Shown piece by piece: positions 30,198 through 38,746 of a stretch of 64,000 nt of DNA (position 1 is the first letter of the stretch; each line of letters opens with the position of its first letter). Both the position numbers and the translations under genes were made by a program. The notes under the pieces are model-generated. The model saw nothing but the letters and a program-made list of their open reading frames with translations. It searched no databases and had not been told where the DNA came from. The stretch spans positions 77,826 through 141,825 of the forward strand of contig JACNKN010000035.1 of NCBI GenBank assembly GCA_014382015.1, written 5' to 3'. This DNA comes from Fidelibacterota bacterium. Its GTDB lineage: Bacteria > Fidelibacterota > Marinisomatia > Marinisomatales > TCS55.

Positions 30198-30695
30198 ATG
30201 ATTAATCCTGCAGAATTAGATCTTAAAGAAGAAGAAGTCATTCGAATTTCTCGCGTATCGAAGGTCACTTCCCGTGGAAGAAACTTTCGATTTGGCGCTT
30301 TAGTAGTCGTTGGTGATGGAAAAGGCCATGTGGGAATCGGTCAAGGAAAAGCCGGTGAAGTGATGTCTGCCATCAACAAAGCTAAAGAAAATGCGAAGCA
30401 AAATATTGTGAAGATACCTGTAATTAATGGGACCATCCCTCACAAGATTATTTCTCGATATGGTGCCAGCAAGGTAATGCTGAAACCAGCCGCGCCCGGT
30501 ACCGGTATTATTGCGGGTGCAGCTGTTCGATCTGTTATGGAACAGGTGGGTATTCATAATATTCTAACCAAACGGTTTGGGTCAAATAATCCTACAAACC
30601 TTACAAAGGCGACGATGCAGGCATTGATGGATTTACAAGACGCTGTATCGGTTGCAAATAAACGGGGAATGACAATTAAGGAATTGTTTAATTAA
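30198..30695 (+). CDS. rpsE: 30S ribosomal protein S5
   Basis: A 165-residue protein with an N-terminal double-stranded-RNA-binding fold, important for decoding fidelity. [38 protein letters not shown] and the [20 protein letters not shown] region. 13 nt after rplR. Confidence 0.97.
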   Translation: MINPAELDLKEEEVIRISRVSKVTSRGRNFRFGALVVVGDGKGHVGIGQGKAGEVMSAINKAKENAKQNIVKIPVINGTIPHKIISRYGASKVMLKPAAPGTGIIAGAAVRSVMEQVGIHNILTKRFGSNNPTNLTKATMQALMDLQDAVSVANKRGMTIKELFN

Positions 30696-30697
30696 TC

Positions 30698-30883
30698 ATG
30701 GCCAAAGCAAAAATATTAAAGATAACTCAAATAAAAAGTGCTATCGGATATAAGAAAAAAGCAAAAACAACGCTAATTGCATTGGGCTTGCGCAAAATGC
30801 ATCAGACAGTAGAACAAGTGGATTCTCCGGTGCTTCGTGGAATGATTAATCAGGTAGATTATCTTGTAAAGGTTGAGGAATAG
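30698..30883 (+). CDS. rpmD: 50S ribosomal protein L30
   Basis: A 61-residue protein. [39 protein letters not shown] and [14 protein letters not shown] agree with L30. Located between rpsE and rplO as usual. Confidence 0.95.
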   Translation: MAKAKILKITQIKSAIGYKKKAKTTLIALGLRKMHQTVEQVDSPVLRGMINQVDYLVKVEE

Positions 30884-30885
30884 AA

Positions 30886-31326
30886 ATGAAACTTGGAGCA
30901 TTAAAACCGTCAAAGGGTGCGACGCATAGCAAAAAACGAGTCGGCCGCGGACAAGGATCAGGATGGGGGAAAGATGCTGGTCGTGGAGAAAATGGATATC
31001 ATTCTCGTTCGGGATCGAAACATCGTCCTTGGTTTGAAGGTGGGCAAATGCCCCTATACCGCCGTTTACCTAAACGTGGATTTTCTAATTATATTTTTAA
31101 AAAAGAATTTCAATTAGTTAATGTATCAGATTTAGAAAAAATAGATGTGGATACAATTGACCCTAATATTATGATGGAAAATGGCTTAGTAAAATATGCC
31201 ATGCGTCCTATTAAAATCTTAGGTGATGGCGAATTGACGAAAAAGTTGAATGTATCTGCGAATGCTTTTAGCGCTTCAGCAAAAGAAAAAATTGAAAAAG
31301 CAGGTGGATCGGTAACTGAGCAGTGA
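30886..31326 (+). CDS. rplO: 50S ribosomal protein L15
   Basis: A 146-residue late-assembly protein. [19 protein letters not shown] (glycine-rich extension), [19 protein letters not shown] and C-terminal [16 protein letters not shown]. Overlaps secY by 4 nt. Confidence 0.97.
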   Translation: MKLGALKPSKGATHSKKRVGRGQGSGWGKDAGRGENGYHSRSGSKHRPWFEGGQMPLYRRLPKRGFSNYIFKKEFQLVNVSDLEKIDVDTIDPNIMMENGLVKYAMRPIKILGDGELTKKLNVSANAFSASAKEKIEKAGGSVTEQ

Positions 31327-32651
31327 TCGATAAATTTAAAAATATATTTTCCATACCTGAACTTCGTAGACGGATTTTGTTTACGCTGGGTATTTTGGTT
31401 GCGGTTCGCCTTGGCGCACACATTCCAATTCCTGGTATAAATGGTGATGTTTTAGCAGCGGCTTTTGAAGGGTTGCAAAATACTCTCTTTGGATTATACA
31501 ATCTATTTGCTGGAGGTGCATTCGAAAAAGCGACCTTATTTGCACTTGGGATCATGCCATACATTTCAGCTTCGATTATTATCCAGTTGATGAGCACAGT
31601 TGTCCCATATTTTCAACGATTACAAAAAGAGGGAGAAGCCGGCCGGAAAAAGATTACCCAGGTTACTCGGTATTTAACTGTTTTAATCTCAGCCATGCAG
31701 GCTTATGGTATTGTGGCTGTCTTTTTACCATCCATGTCTGCCGGTGGGCAATCTGTTGTGATAAACCCGGGTTTTGGGTTTATATTTACGGGAATGGTGA
31801 GTTTAATTACAGGAACAATTTTACTCATGTGGTTGGGTGAACGGATTACTGAACGGGGAATTGGAAATGGAATTTCCTTAATTATTATGGTGGGAATCAT
31901 ATCCAGAATACCAAATGTAATTGTAAGCGAAATTACCTTAATCAGCGAAGGTGTTCGGGGAATTTTGAGTGAAATAATTTTACTGGGAATTATGTTTACA
32001 GTGATTGCATTTGTTGTCCTCTTGACTCAGGGAACACGTAAAATTCCGGTTTCTTATGCCAAGCGTGTGGTGGGACGAAAAGTATATGGTGGTCAATCCA
32101 CTCATATTCCTCTCAAAGTGAATACTGCCGGTGTGATGCCAATTATTTTTGCTCAATCAATCATGTTTATTCCAAGTACCATTGCCACCTTTTTTAGTGA
32201 TAATGAATTTATGCAAGGTGTGTTGAGATGGTTTTCATTTGACCATCCGTTTTATTGGTTTGTTTTTGGAATGATGATTGTGTTTTTCACTTATTTTTAT
32301 ACCGCAATCGCATTCGATCCCAATCAGGTTTCCCAACAAATGAAACAGCATGGTGGATTTATCCCTGGAATTCGTCCCGGGAAAAAGACAGCGGAATATA
32401 TTGATAATATTTTATCCAGGGTGACCCTTCCCGGCTCTTTTGCGCTGGCGTTGGTTGCTATTTTTCCATATATACTAATGAAAGCCATGGATGTGAGCTA
32501 TGATCTCGCTTCCTTCTTTGGTGGTACAAGTTTATTGATCATTGTTGGTGTTGCATTGGATACATTGCAACAAATTGAATCCCACCTCATGAGTCGTCAT
32601 TATGATGGATTCTTGAGTAAGGGGAAAATCCGTGGGCGGAGGCGTATGTAG
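31323..32651 (+). CDS. secY: Preprotein translocase subunit SecY
   Basis: A 442-residue, ten-helix channel of the Sec translocon. Starts at GTG 31323, overlapping rpl[21 protein letters not shown], then [11 protein letters not shown], the plug region, [22 protein letters not shown]-like [13 protein letters not shown], and cytosolic loops [20 protein letters not shown] and [15 protein letters not shown] that bind SecA. Partners SecE (7390) and SecG (59650) are also in the window. Confidence 0.98.
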   Translation: MIDKFKNIFSIPELRRRILFTLGILVAVRLGAHIPIPGINGDVLAAAFEGLQNTLFGLYNLFAGGAFEKATLFALGIMPYISASIIIQLMSTVVPYFQRLQKEGEAGRKKITQVTRYLTVLISAMQAYGIVAVFLPSMSAGGQSVVINPGFGFIFTGMVSLITGTILLMWLGERITERGIGNGISLIIMVGIISRIPNVIVSEITLISEGVRGILSEIILLGIMFTVIAFVVLLTQGTRKIPVSYAKRVVGRKVYGGQSTHIPLKVNTAGVMPIIFAQSIMFIPSTIATFFSDNEFMQGVLRWFSFDHPFYWFVFGMMIVFFTYFYTAIAFDPNQVSQQMKQHGGFIPGIRPGKKTAEYIDNILSRVTLPGSFALALVAIFPYILMKAMDVSYDLASFFGGTSLLIIVGVALDTLQQIESHLMSRHYDGFLSKGKIRGRRRM

Positions 32652-33413
32652 ATGGTTCATATAAGAACTCAACGCGAAATTGATCTCATAACGGCTAGTT
32701 GCCAAATTGTTGCGGATACATTAGAATTTATTAGTGAAGACGTTAAGCCTGGAGCCATGTTAATTGATATTGATTCAAAGGCAGAAAAATATATTCGATC
32801 TCAAGGTGCACGACCAGCGTTTAAAGGTTATATGGGTTTCCCAGCTACTTTATGCGTATCAGTCGATGATGAAGTTGTTCATGGAATACCTTCCACTAGA
32901 GTCTTAGAAGAAGGACAGATTGTAGGTATTGATTGCGGCGCAGAAAAAGAAGGCTATTATGGAGATCATGCCAGAACATTTGCTGTTGGAAATATTTCCG
33001 AAGAAAAAAAACAGTTAATGGATATTACTCAAGAATCTTTAAGTAAGGGAATTGCAAAAGCAATCCCGGGCAATTATGTTTCTGATATTGGTCATGCGAT
33101 TCAATCTTTCGTGGAAAAGTTTGGCTATTCTGTCGTTAGAGAATTAGTGGGGCATGGTATTGGGACTAACCTCCACGAAGAGCCTCAAATTCCAAATTAT
33201 GGAAAACCGAGCCAGGGATATAAATTACGTGAGGGGATGTGTATAGCTATTGAGCCCATGATTAATGAGGGTGTAAAAGAAATTAAAACGGATACTGATG
33301 GTTGGACGGTGCGTACGCTTGATGGCGCTAATTCGGCTCATTTCGAACATACGATTGCCATCACTAAAAATGGTCCAATCATATTAAGCCGAGGGACGAG
33401 TAACGGTGGCTAA
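32652..33413 (+). CDS. map: Methionine aminopeptidase, type I
   Basis: A 253-residue metallopeptidase removing the initiator methionine. Metal ligands appear in order: Asp in [19 protein letters not shown] (two Asp), His in [12 protein letters not shown], Glu in [11 protein letters not shown], and Glu in HFEHTIAIT. Directly follows secY (no gap) and overlaps infA by 8 nt, a typical spc-group arrangement. Confidence 0.97.
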   Translation: MVHIRTQREIDLITASCQIVADTLEFISEDVKPGAMLIDIDSKAEKYIRSQGARPAFKGYMGFPATLCVSVDDEVVHGIPSTRVLEEGQIVGIDCGAEKEGYYGDHARTFAVGNISEEKKQLMDITQESLSKGIAKAIPGNYVSDIGHAIQSFVEKFGYSVVRELVGHGIGTNLHEEPQIPNYGKPSQGYKLREGMCIAIEPMINEGVKEIKTDTDGWTVRTLDGANSAHFEHTIAITKNGPIILSRGTSNGG

Positions 33414-33633
33414 AGAACAAAGTATTCAGGTTGAAGGTATTATTAAAGAAACGTTGCCTAATGCAATGTTTAGGGTAGAAGTAGAGATGGGTGATAGTAC
33501 GCATGAAGTATTGGCCCATGTGAGTGGAAAAATGCGGATGCATTTTATTAAAATATTGCCCGGCGATGTCGTAAAATTAGAGATTTCACCCTATGATTTA
33601 TCCCGGGGTAGAATCACGTATCGAAATAAGTAG
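33406..33633 (+). CDS. infA: Translation initiation factor IF-1
   Basis: A 75-residue OB-fold factor that occupies the ribosomal A site during initiation. GTG start at 33406 inside map. [39 protein letters not shown] and [13 protein letters not shown] are near-universal signatures. Confidence 0.97.
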   Translation: MAKEQSIQVEGIIKETLPNAMFRVEVEMGDSTHEVLAHVSGKMRMHFIKILPGDVVKLEISPYDLSRGRITYRNK

Positions 33634-33639
33634 GAAGTC

Positions 33640-33753
33640 ATGAAAGTTAGATCTTCAGTAAAAAAGATTTGTGATAAATGTAAAATCATCCGCCGTAAAG
33701 GTGTGGTGTTGGTTATTTGCTCAAATCCAAAACACAAACAAAGACAAGGATAG
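33640..33753 (+). CDS. rpmJ: 50S ribosomal protein L36
   Basis: A 37-residue protein read from ATG at 33640: [20 protein letters not shown], then [17 protein letters not shown]. Zinc ligands are Cys11, Cys14, Cys27 and His32 (C+ form). Sits between infA (6 nt) and rpsM (9 nt), its standard place. Confidence 0.97.
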   Translation: MKVRSSVKKICDKCKIIRRKGVVLVICSNPKHKQRQG

Positions 33754-33762
33754 GAGTATTTT

Positions 33763-34140
33763 GTGGCGCGTATAGCAGGAATAGATATTCCACGAGATAA
33801 AAAAGTCCCTTATTCACTATGTTATATCCATGGAATTGGTTTGACGTTAGCAAATGAGATTTGCAATCATGCAAAAATTAATAAGGATACGAGGGTAAAA
33901 GATTTATCTGATAAGGAAGTGGCATCTGTTCGTGATGCCATCTCAACACTTGAAATAAAAGTGGAAGGAGAGCAGCGAACAACTGTTTCCATGAATATCA
34001 AGCGAAAAAGAGATATTGGATGTTACCAGGGGTTACGGCATCGTCGCGGGTTGCCCGTTAATGGACAACGCACTAAAACAAATTCAAGGACCCGTAAAGG
34101 AAAACGTAGAACGATCGGACTTGGAAGGAAAGAGGCATAA
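33763..34140 (+). CDS. rpsM: 30S ribosomal protein S13
   Basis: A 125-residue head protein contacting the 50S and P-site tRNA. GTG start at 33763 with AGGAG upstream. ARIAGIDIPRDKKVPYSLCY, GIGLTLANEIC, and the C-terminal basic RHRRGLPVNGQRTKTNSRTR then KGKRRTIGL. First gene of the alpha group. Confidence 0.97.
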   Translation: MARIAGIDIPRDKKVPYSLCYIHGIGLTLANEICNHAKINKDTRVKDLSDKEVASVRDAISTLEIKVEGEQRTTVSMNIKRKRDIGCYQGLRHRRGLPVNGQRTKTNSRTRKGKRRTIGLGRKEA

Positions 34141-34143
34141 ACA

Positions 34144-34539
34144 ATGGCGAAACCCATAAAAGAAATAAAGAAAAAAAGAAAGAAAAAATCCGTCGATGCG
34201 GCAGGTATTGCCCATATTAAGGCAACTTTTAACAATACCCATATTACGTTGACAGATAAATTTGGCAATGTGGTCGCATGGTCTACGGCAGGAACAAGTG
34301 GATTTAAAGGATCAAGAAAAAGTACAGCATTTGCAGCAACGATGGCTGCTGAAAAAGTTGGTAATGAAGCAGTATCTATGGGAATGAAAACCATAGAAGT
34401 AAAAATTAAAGGACCGGGATCCGGTCGTGAATCAGCCATGAGAGCATTGGCAGTTGCAGGTTTGGAGATTACATCCATTCGTGATGTGACTCCCTTACCT
34501 CATAACGGTTGTCGTCCACCTAAAAGAAGACGTGTTTAA
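34144..34539 (+). CDS. rpsK: 30S ribosomal protein S11
   Basis: A 131-residue platform protein. An unusually lysine-rich N-terminus ([11 protein letters not shown]) precedes the standard core: [38 protein letters not shown], and C-terminal [18 protein letters not shown]. Confidence 0.97.
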   Translation: MAKPIKEIKKKRKKKSVDAAGIAHIKATFNNTHITLTDKFGNVVAWSTAGTSGFKGSRKSTAFAATMAAEKVGNEAVSMGMKTIEVKIKGPGSGRESAMRALAVAGLEITSIRDVTPLPHNGCRPPKRRRV

Positions 34540-34551
34540 AAAGAGAGTTTA

Positions 34552-35169
34552 ATGGCAAAATCAAGTGTACCTAAAGGCAAGCTGGTTCGAAAATTCGGGG
34601 AAAACATTTTTGGAAACCCGAAATTTGACAGTCTGCTAAACAAAAAACCTTATACACCGGGACAACATGGCCCGACCCGTCGAAGACGATTATCTAATTA
34701 TGGCGTTCAATTGCGGGAAAAACAAAAAATCAAAGCCATGTATGGCGTACTGGAACGTCAATTCAGAAATTATTTTCATAATGCTGAAAAGATGACTGGA
34801 GAAACAGGAACCAATTTGCTTCAATTATTGGAATGCAGATTAGATAATGTGGTTTATCGCCTCGGGTTGGCTTCTACCAGATCTCAAGCACGGCAATTGG
34901 TCAGCCATGGGCACTTTTTATTGAATAATAAAAAATGTAATTATCCATCAGCTACGATTAAACCGGGTGATGTTATTCAAGTCCGGGACCGTTCCAGGAA
35001 AATGGAAATCATTATGGATGCAATGAAACGGATTAAGGGTGATATCGGATTACCCTGGTTAGAACTGGACAAAGCAAAAATGACCGGTACATTTTTAGCT
35101 GTGCCGGAACGTGATGAAATGGCACTTACAATCAATGAACAATTAGTAGTAGAACTTTATTCAAAGTAA
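34552..35169 (+). CDS. rpsD: 30S ribosomal protein S4
   Basis: A 205-residue primary 16S-binding protein with an S4 RNA-binding domain (CRLDNVVYRLGLASTRSQAR, then QLVSHGHFLLNNKKCNYPS). The N-terminal segment KGKLVRKFGENIFGNPK lacks the four zinc cysteines of the C+ class, so this is the zinc-free form. QHGPTRRRRLSNYGVQLREK is conserved. Follows rpsK by 12 nt. Confidence 0.97.
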   Translation: MAKSSVPKGKLVRKFGENIFGNPKFDSLLNKKPYTPGQHGPTRRRRLSNYGVQLREKQKIKAMYGVLERQFRNYFHNAEKMTGETGTNLLQLLECRLDNVVYRLGLASTRSQARQLVSHGHFLLNNKKCNYPSATIKPGDVIQVRDRSRKMEIIMDAMKRIKGDIGLPWLELDKAKMTGTFLAVPERDEMALTINEQLVVELYSK

Positions 35170-35190
35170 ACAACAAGGTATAAAACTATT

Positions 35191-36162
35191 ATGGCAAAAG
35201 AATACGATTTAAAAGTCAAAACGGATAAAAATTCCCTTACTGAAACCTATGGTAAATTTATCATACAGCCTTTGGAAAGAGGGTATGGTGTTACCGTTGG
35301 AAATGCACTCAGACGAGTATTGTTCACCAGTATCCCCGGTGCGGCGATTACCAATGTAAAGGTTGAAGGTGTTTTACATGAATTTTCAACCATTTCTGGT
35401 GTGAAAGATGATATGACTGATATTATCCAAAACCTGAAAGGTGTAAGATTTAAATTGTCAGACTCTGATGTGGATAACGTAAATATATCCTTAAAGGGTA
35501 ACCGGGTATTTTCTGCAAAGGATATTCAGGATGCCACAGATCAGTTTGAGGTGTTGAATCTGGACCATTATATTACTGAAATCAATGCGAAAGGATCCAT
35601 TAATATGGAAATTCGTATTGGTGTAGGTAAAGGATTTGTTCCTTCAGAAGAAAATGAATTACCCAATGCACCGATTGGCACCTTGGCGATTGATAGTATT
35701 TTTAATCCTGTGACAAAAGTGACTTATAATGTGCAGCCTGTTCCCGGTGCGAAAGAGCCAATTGAAATCTTGAGTATCGAAGTTGAAACGGATGGATCAA
35801 TTACACCTCAAGATGCTATCAGTTATTCTGCCAGTGTGTTAACGGATCACCTCCGATTGGTCGAAGCAATTGCAAATCCCGAGGTTCTGGAGGTTACAGA
35901 ACAAATCAGTGAAGAAGTGATTAAAGTTCGGAATCTATTGAACTTAACTATCGATGAAATGGAATTATCCGTTCGGAGTCATAACTGTCTTCAAGCAGCA
36001 GGAATTAAATTCATTTATGAATTGGTGAGTAAAGAAGAAAGTGCCATGCTGAAGTACAAGAACTTTGGCCGGAAATCACTGACTGAATTGGTTGAGAAAC
36101 TTGATGAAATGGGTATCAGCTTCGGTATGGACGTAGATAAATATTTAAAACTGGAAGTATAG
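35191..36162 (+). CDS. rpoA: RNA polymerase alpha subunit
   Basis: A 323-residue subunit. The N-terminal domain (ERGYGVTVGNALRRVLFTSI, GAAITNVKVEGVLHEFSTI) dimerises and assembles beta and beta-prime; the C-terminal domain (LNLTIDEMELSVRSHNCLQA, KNFGRKSLTELVEKLDEMG) contacts upstream promoter DNA and activators. Standard size, 7 nt before rplQ. Confidence 0.98.
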   Translation: MAKEYDLKVKTDKNSLTETYGKFIIQPLERGYGVTVGNALRRVLFTSIPGAAITNVKVEGVLHEFSTISGVKDDMTDIIQNLKGVRFKLSDSDVDNVNISLKGNRVFSAKDIQDATDQFEVLNLDHYITEINAKGSINMEIRIGVGKGFVPSEENELPNAPIGTLAIDSIFNPVTKVTYNVQPVPGAKEPIEILSIEVETDGSITPQDAISYSASVLTDHLRLVEAIANPEVLEVTEQISEEVIKVRNLLNLTIDEMELSVRSHNCLQAAGIKFIYELVSKEESAMLKYKNFGRKSLTELVEKLDEMGISFGMDVDKYLKLEV

Positions 36163-36169
36163 TTAAACC

Positions 36170-36565
36170 ATGAGGCACCAGAAAAAAGGTCGGAAACTTG
36201 GCGTAAATCCTTCCCATCGGAAGGCAATGCTGAAAAATTTGGCTGCAAACCTGATCGAGCATAAACGGATTAAGACCACGGATTCTCGTGCGAAAGCATT
36301 GCGTGCTTATATTGAGCCACTCATTACGAAGGCCAAAAAAGGTGATATGAATTCTATTCGTCACATTAGCAGAAAATTGCCATGGAAAAACGTCGTCCAT
36401 ACCTTGATTCATGAGATTGCCCCTGTTTATGCGGAGCGGAATGGTGGATATACACGTATTATTAAGCTTGGATTCCGGGATAATGACCGTGCTTCTGTTT
36501 CACTTATCGAATTGGTTGACTACGAGAACGTAGATTCTACAGAAGTGGTCGAAGTATCTGAATAG
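36170..36565 (+). CDS. rplQ: 50S ribosomal protein L17
   Basis: A 131-residue protein. MRHQKKGRKLGVNPSHRKAM, LIEHKRIKTTDSRAKALRAY and GYTRIIKLGFRDNDRASVSL. Last gene of the ribosomal supercluster; a strong terminator follows 36 nt downstream. Confidence 0.97.
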   Translation: MRHQKKGRKLGVNPSHRKAMLKNLAANLIEHKRIKTTDSRAKALRAYIEPLITKAKKGDMNSIRHISRKLPWKNVVHTLIHEIAPVYAERNGGYTRIIKLGFRDNDRASVSLIELVDYENVDSTEVVEVSE

Positions 36566-36572
36566 AGATCTA

Positions 36573-37748
36573 TTGATTAAATCAACTAAAAATATCTATT
36601 TAAGGGCAACGGTTTCCGTTGCCCTTCTTTTTTCTATTCTATTTGCTTCCAGTCTGGGTCGAGGTGAATTTGAAGATCGATATCTTTGGGTGGTTAGAAA
36701 CACAATGACTAACTCAGTTAGTATCGACCAAATGATTCAGTTTGCTACATTAAATCGATTTAACCATATTTTGGTTCAGGTGCGAGGTCGGGGAGATGCA
36801 TATTATACATCAGAATTCGTTCCTAAATCCCACCTTATCCAGGATACATCGTTTGATCCATTGGCATATTTACTGCCAAGAGCGAAGGAAAATGGAATTA
36901 AAGTGCATGCCTGGGTGAACACGTATTTGCTTTGGTCCTCCAGAGTTAAACCGGTTCAAAAAAACCATTTGTTTTATACGAACACAGAATGGTTTGATCA
37001 GAAACAAAGAGGAGAGCTCAATATTTCCCGTGAATTAAAAAAACTCAATGGAGGGAAAAACGGGAATGAAGGATTTTATTTATCACCGAATCATCCCAGG
37101 GTGAATCCATATCTGATTTCTGTATTTAAAGAATTAATTGAGAATTATGAGATAGATGGTCTTCATTTGGATTACGTGAGATTCCATGATTCACAATATG
37201 GCCAAAATCCCGGTGCCATTGCACAATATCGGAAAGAGAATGGATTAAAAGCGCTCCAATTATCTACAGTTGTCAAGGATCCCATGACAGAGATTAATGC
37301 AGGGGAATGGAGTGATTCTCGAAGGAAAGCAGTCACAGAATTGGTGCGTGATACTAAAAGCCTTATTGATGCTGTCCGACCCAATTTGGCGTTATCTGCA
37401 GCGGTGAAACCAAACCTATACCAAGCAAGGGAACGATATTTTCAGGAATGGGATGTTTGGTTGGCGGCGGGTTATTTGGATAAAGCTGTTGTGATGAATT
37501 ATACAAAAAATTTAAAAGATTTCGCCGCGAACATTGATATCATGTACGACAACCTTCCCACCAAGTATCGGAAGAAAATTGTTATGGGTATTGCCACATA
37601 TAATCAACCGGCGAGGCAGGTGGTGGATAAAGTAAAATATACCCGTGTCACCCGTTTCAGCGGTATATCATTTTTTTCTTATAATGTAATGGTTCAAAAC
37701 CCTCGATACTTTAAGTCGATTAAAAAAATACTCTACCCTCGGGGTTAA
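36573..37748 (+). CDS. Putative glycoside hydrolase, GHL10 (DUF187) family, exported
   Basis: A 391-residue protein with a Sec signal peptide (LRATVSVALLFSILFASSLG) and a TIM-barrel domain of the GHL10 type: ILVQVRGRGDAYYTSEFVP, NGIKVHAWVNTYLL, YLSPNHPRV, and the acidic strand end IDGLHLDYVRFHD. Such proteins probably cut cell-wall or storage glycans; no substrate can be assigned. The start TTG at 36573 is 7 nt after rplQ, but codons 11-20 coincide with a perfect terminator hairpin at 36602-36634. No ATG, GTG or TTG lies in frame between the hairpin and the mature domain, so the signal peptide needs this start. Confidence 0.78.
   Translation: MIKSTKNIYLRATVSVALLFSILFASSLGRGEFEDRYLWVVRNTMTNSVSIDQMIQFATLNRFNHILVQVRGRGDAYYTSEFVPKSHLIQDTSFDPLAYLLPRAKENGIKVHAWVNTYLLWSSRVKPVQKNHLFYTNTEWFDQKQRGELNISRELKKLNGGKNGNEGFYLSPNHPRVNPYLISVFKELIENYEIDGLHLDYVRFHDSQYGQNPGAIAQYRKENGLKALQLSTVVKDPMTEINAGEWSDSRRKAVTELVRDTKSLIDAVRPNLALSAAVKPNLYQARERYFQEWDVWLAAGYLDKAVVMNYTKNLKDFAANIDIMYDNLPTKYRKKIVMGIATYNQPARQVVDKVKYTRVTRFSGISFFSYNVMVQNPRYFKSIKKILYPRG
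36602..36634 (+). terminator. Intrinsic terminator of the ribosomal supercluster
   Basis: A perfect 11-bp stem (AAGGGCAACGG, 3-nt TTT loop, CCGTTGCCCTT) followed by C and six T. Placement 36 nt after rplQ makes it the end of the supercluster. It also lies within codons 10-21 of the GHL10 gene, where it encodes the hydrophobic part of the signal peptide. Confidence 0.88.
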
Positions 37749-37764
37749 TTCAATTTAAAGACAC

Positions 37765-37776
37765 GGGACGCGTCTC
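37765..37776. repeat. Short palindrome (REP-like)
   Basis: GGGACGCGTCTC, a 12-bp near-palindrome with one G-T pair. A related but longer palindrome (also with GGGACAC on one strand) lies at 38707-38732, so the two flank the toxin-antitoxin pair. Possibly degenerate REP elements. Confidence 0.4.
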
Positions 37777-37815
37777 GCGCTTGGAGTAGGGGCGATGGTA
37801 TTGAAATAGAAATCA

Positions 37816-37931
37816 TGTCATTTTAAACAGTGCAGTATGCGCTGGTACAGAATCTTAACCATTAGATACTTCCAAGACTTATGCTTAAGATTCTTCATTC
37901 TACCCATAAATCGGCATCACTCAGAATGACA
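37816..37931. repeat. Nested inverted repeat in the 37749-38057 intergenic region
   Basis: Outer arms TGTCATT (37816-37822) and AATGACA (37925-37931) enclose inner 10-bp arms AGAATCTTAA (37849-37858) and TTAAGATTCT (37885-37894). No coding potential. It could be a small non-autonomous mobile palindrome or a structured transcript. The remainder of the 310-bp gap holds the palindrome at 37765 and a terminator at 37974. Confidence 0.5.
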
Positions 37932-37973
37932 AACCCTTTTCTGTGTATAATTAATCGATCCACTAACGAAATG

Positions 37974-38005
37974 GCCCTGCTTCAAATACGATGCGGGGCT
38001 TTTTT
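37974..38005 (+). terminator. Intrinsic terminator
   Basis: GCCCTGC (37974-37980) pairs with GCGGGGC (37993-37999, one G-U) around a 12-nt loop, followed by six T. It probably ends transcription from the GHL10 gene and insulates the toxin-antitoxin pair. Confidence 0.72.
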
Positions 38006-38020
38006 ATTTTCGGTCCAATT

Positions 38021-38053
38021 TTGTGATTAAAATTCACTTGATTAGTATATAAC
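38021..38053 (+). promoter_or_regulatory. Possible promoter for the toxin-antitoxin pair
   Basis: TTGTGA at 38021-38026 and TATATA at 38046-38051 with 19-nt spacing (a little long). A transcript would begin near 38059, favouring the second toxin start (ATG 38073). Weak call. Confidence 0.28.
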
Positions 38054-38057
38054 AAAT

Positions 38058-38405
38058 ATGTTACTATTCATTATGGAATGGCGCATAAAATATTTCAATA
38101 ATAGTGTAGAAAAAGCCATTCTTGGGTTGCCTGCGGGTATTTTGGCAAAATATTTGCGATTAACAGATTTGATATTAGAGTTTGGTCCAAATCTTGGCAT
38201 GCCCCATACAAAGTTTTTGAAAAGTGGTCTAATTGAATTACGCGTTAAAAGTAAAGAAGGAATTGCAAGGGTGTTTTTCTGTACAATAATAAATAAACAA
38301 ATTGTGATGCTTCACGTTATGATAAAAAAAACACAAAAAATTCCAAAGAAGGAATTTAGAATAGCAATGTTAAGATTAAAAGAGGTGAAAGAAAATGAAT
38401 CATAA
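38058..38405 (+). CDS. RelE/HigB-type toxin (phage Gp49-like)
   Basis: A 115-residue basic protein resembling the HigB/Gp49-like mRNA-interferase family: EWRIKYFNNSVEKAI opening, FGPNLGMPHTKFLKSGLIEL, then RVKSKEGIARVFFCTI and HVMIKKTQKIPKKEFRIA, the characteristic strand-helix pattern (FxK.T.KtP). The second ATG at 38073 (MEWRIKYF) is the likelier start, removing five leading residues. It lies upstream of its antitoxin and overlaps it by 11 nt. Expected to cleave mRNA on the ribosome unless neutralised. Confidence 0.8.
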   Translation: MLLFIMEWRIKYFNNSVEKAILGLPAGILAKYLRLTDLILEFGPNLGMPHTKFLKSGLIELRVKSKEGIARVFFCTIINKQIVMLHVMIKKTQKIPKKEFRIAMLRLKEVKENES

Positions 38406-38685
38406 ACAACTAAAAGAAAAAGCATTAAAGCGAAAGGGTGTTTTCGAAGAATATACATCGTTGGAACCGGAATTTACACTTTTACGGGAAATGTTATTGG
38501 CGCGTAAAAAGACAGGATTGAGTCAGGCCGCAATTGCGGAGCGTATGGGCACAAAACCGCCGGCTATTACGCGGTTAGAATCATCTTTGTCTGGTGGAAA
38601 ACATTCTCCATCCCTTTCTACAATCAAAAAATATGCGAAAGCGATAGGATATCATTTAGAAGTTCATTTGGTTCAAAATCAATAA
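38395..38685 (+). CDS. Antitoxin, Xre-type helix-turn-helix
   Basis: A 96-residue protein with an HTH_3/Xre fold: LLARKKTGLSQAAIAERMG, TKPPAITRLE and PSLSTIKKYAKAIGYHLEVH. It follows the toxin with an 11-nt overlap and has its own Shine-Dalgarno (AGAGGTG), useful for keeping antitoxin in excess. Toxin-first order is the HigBA layout. It should bind the pair's own promoter. Confidence 0.83.
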   Translation: MNHKQLKEKALKRKGVFEEYTSLEPEFTLLREMLLARKKTGLSQAAIAERMGTKPPAITRLESSLSGGKHSPSLSTIKKYAKAIGYHLEVHLVQNQ

Positions 38686-38706
38686 AATGGTTCTGTTAAA
38701 ATACTG

Positions 38707-38732
38707 TAGAGATACGGCATGCCGTGTCCCTA
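38707..38732. repeat. 26-bp palindrome (REP-like)
   Basis: TAGAGATACGGCA followed directly by TGCCGTGTCCCTA: 13-bp arms with two G-T pairings and no loop. It lies between the antitoxin and the 3' end of the convergent methyltransferase gene; it may end both transcripts or be a REP unit. Confidence 0.5.
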
Positions 38733-38746
38733 AAATTTACTGGAAA

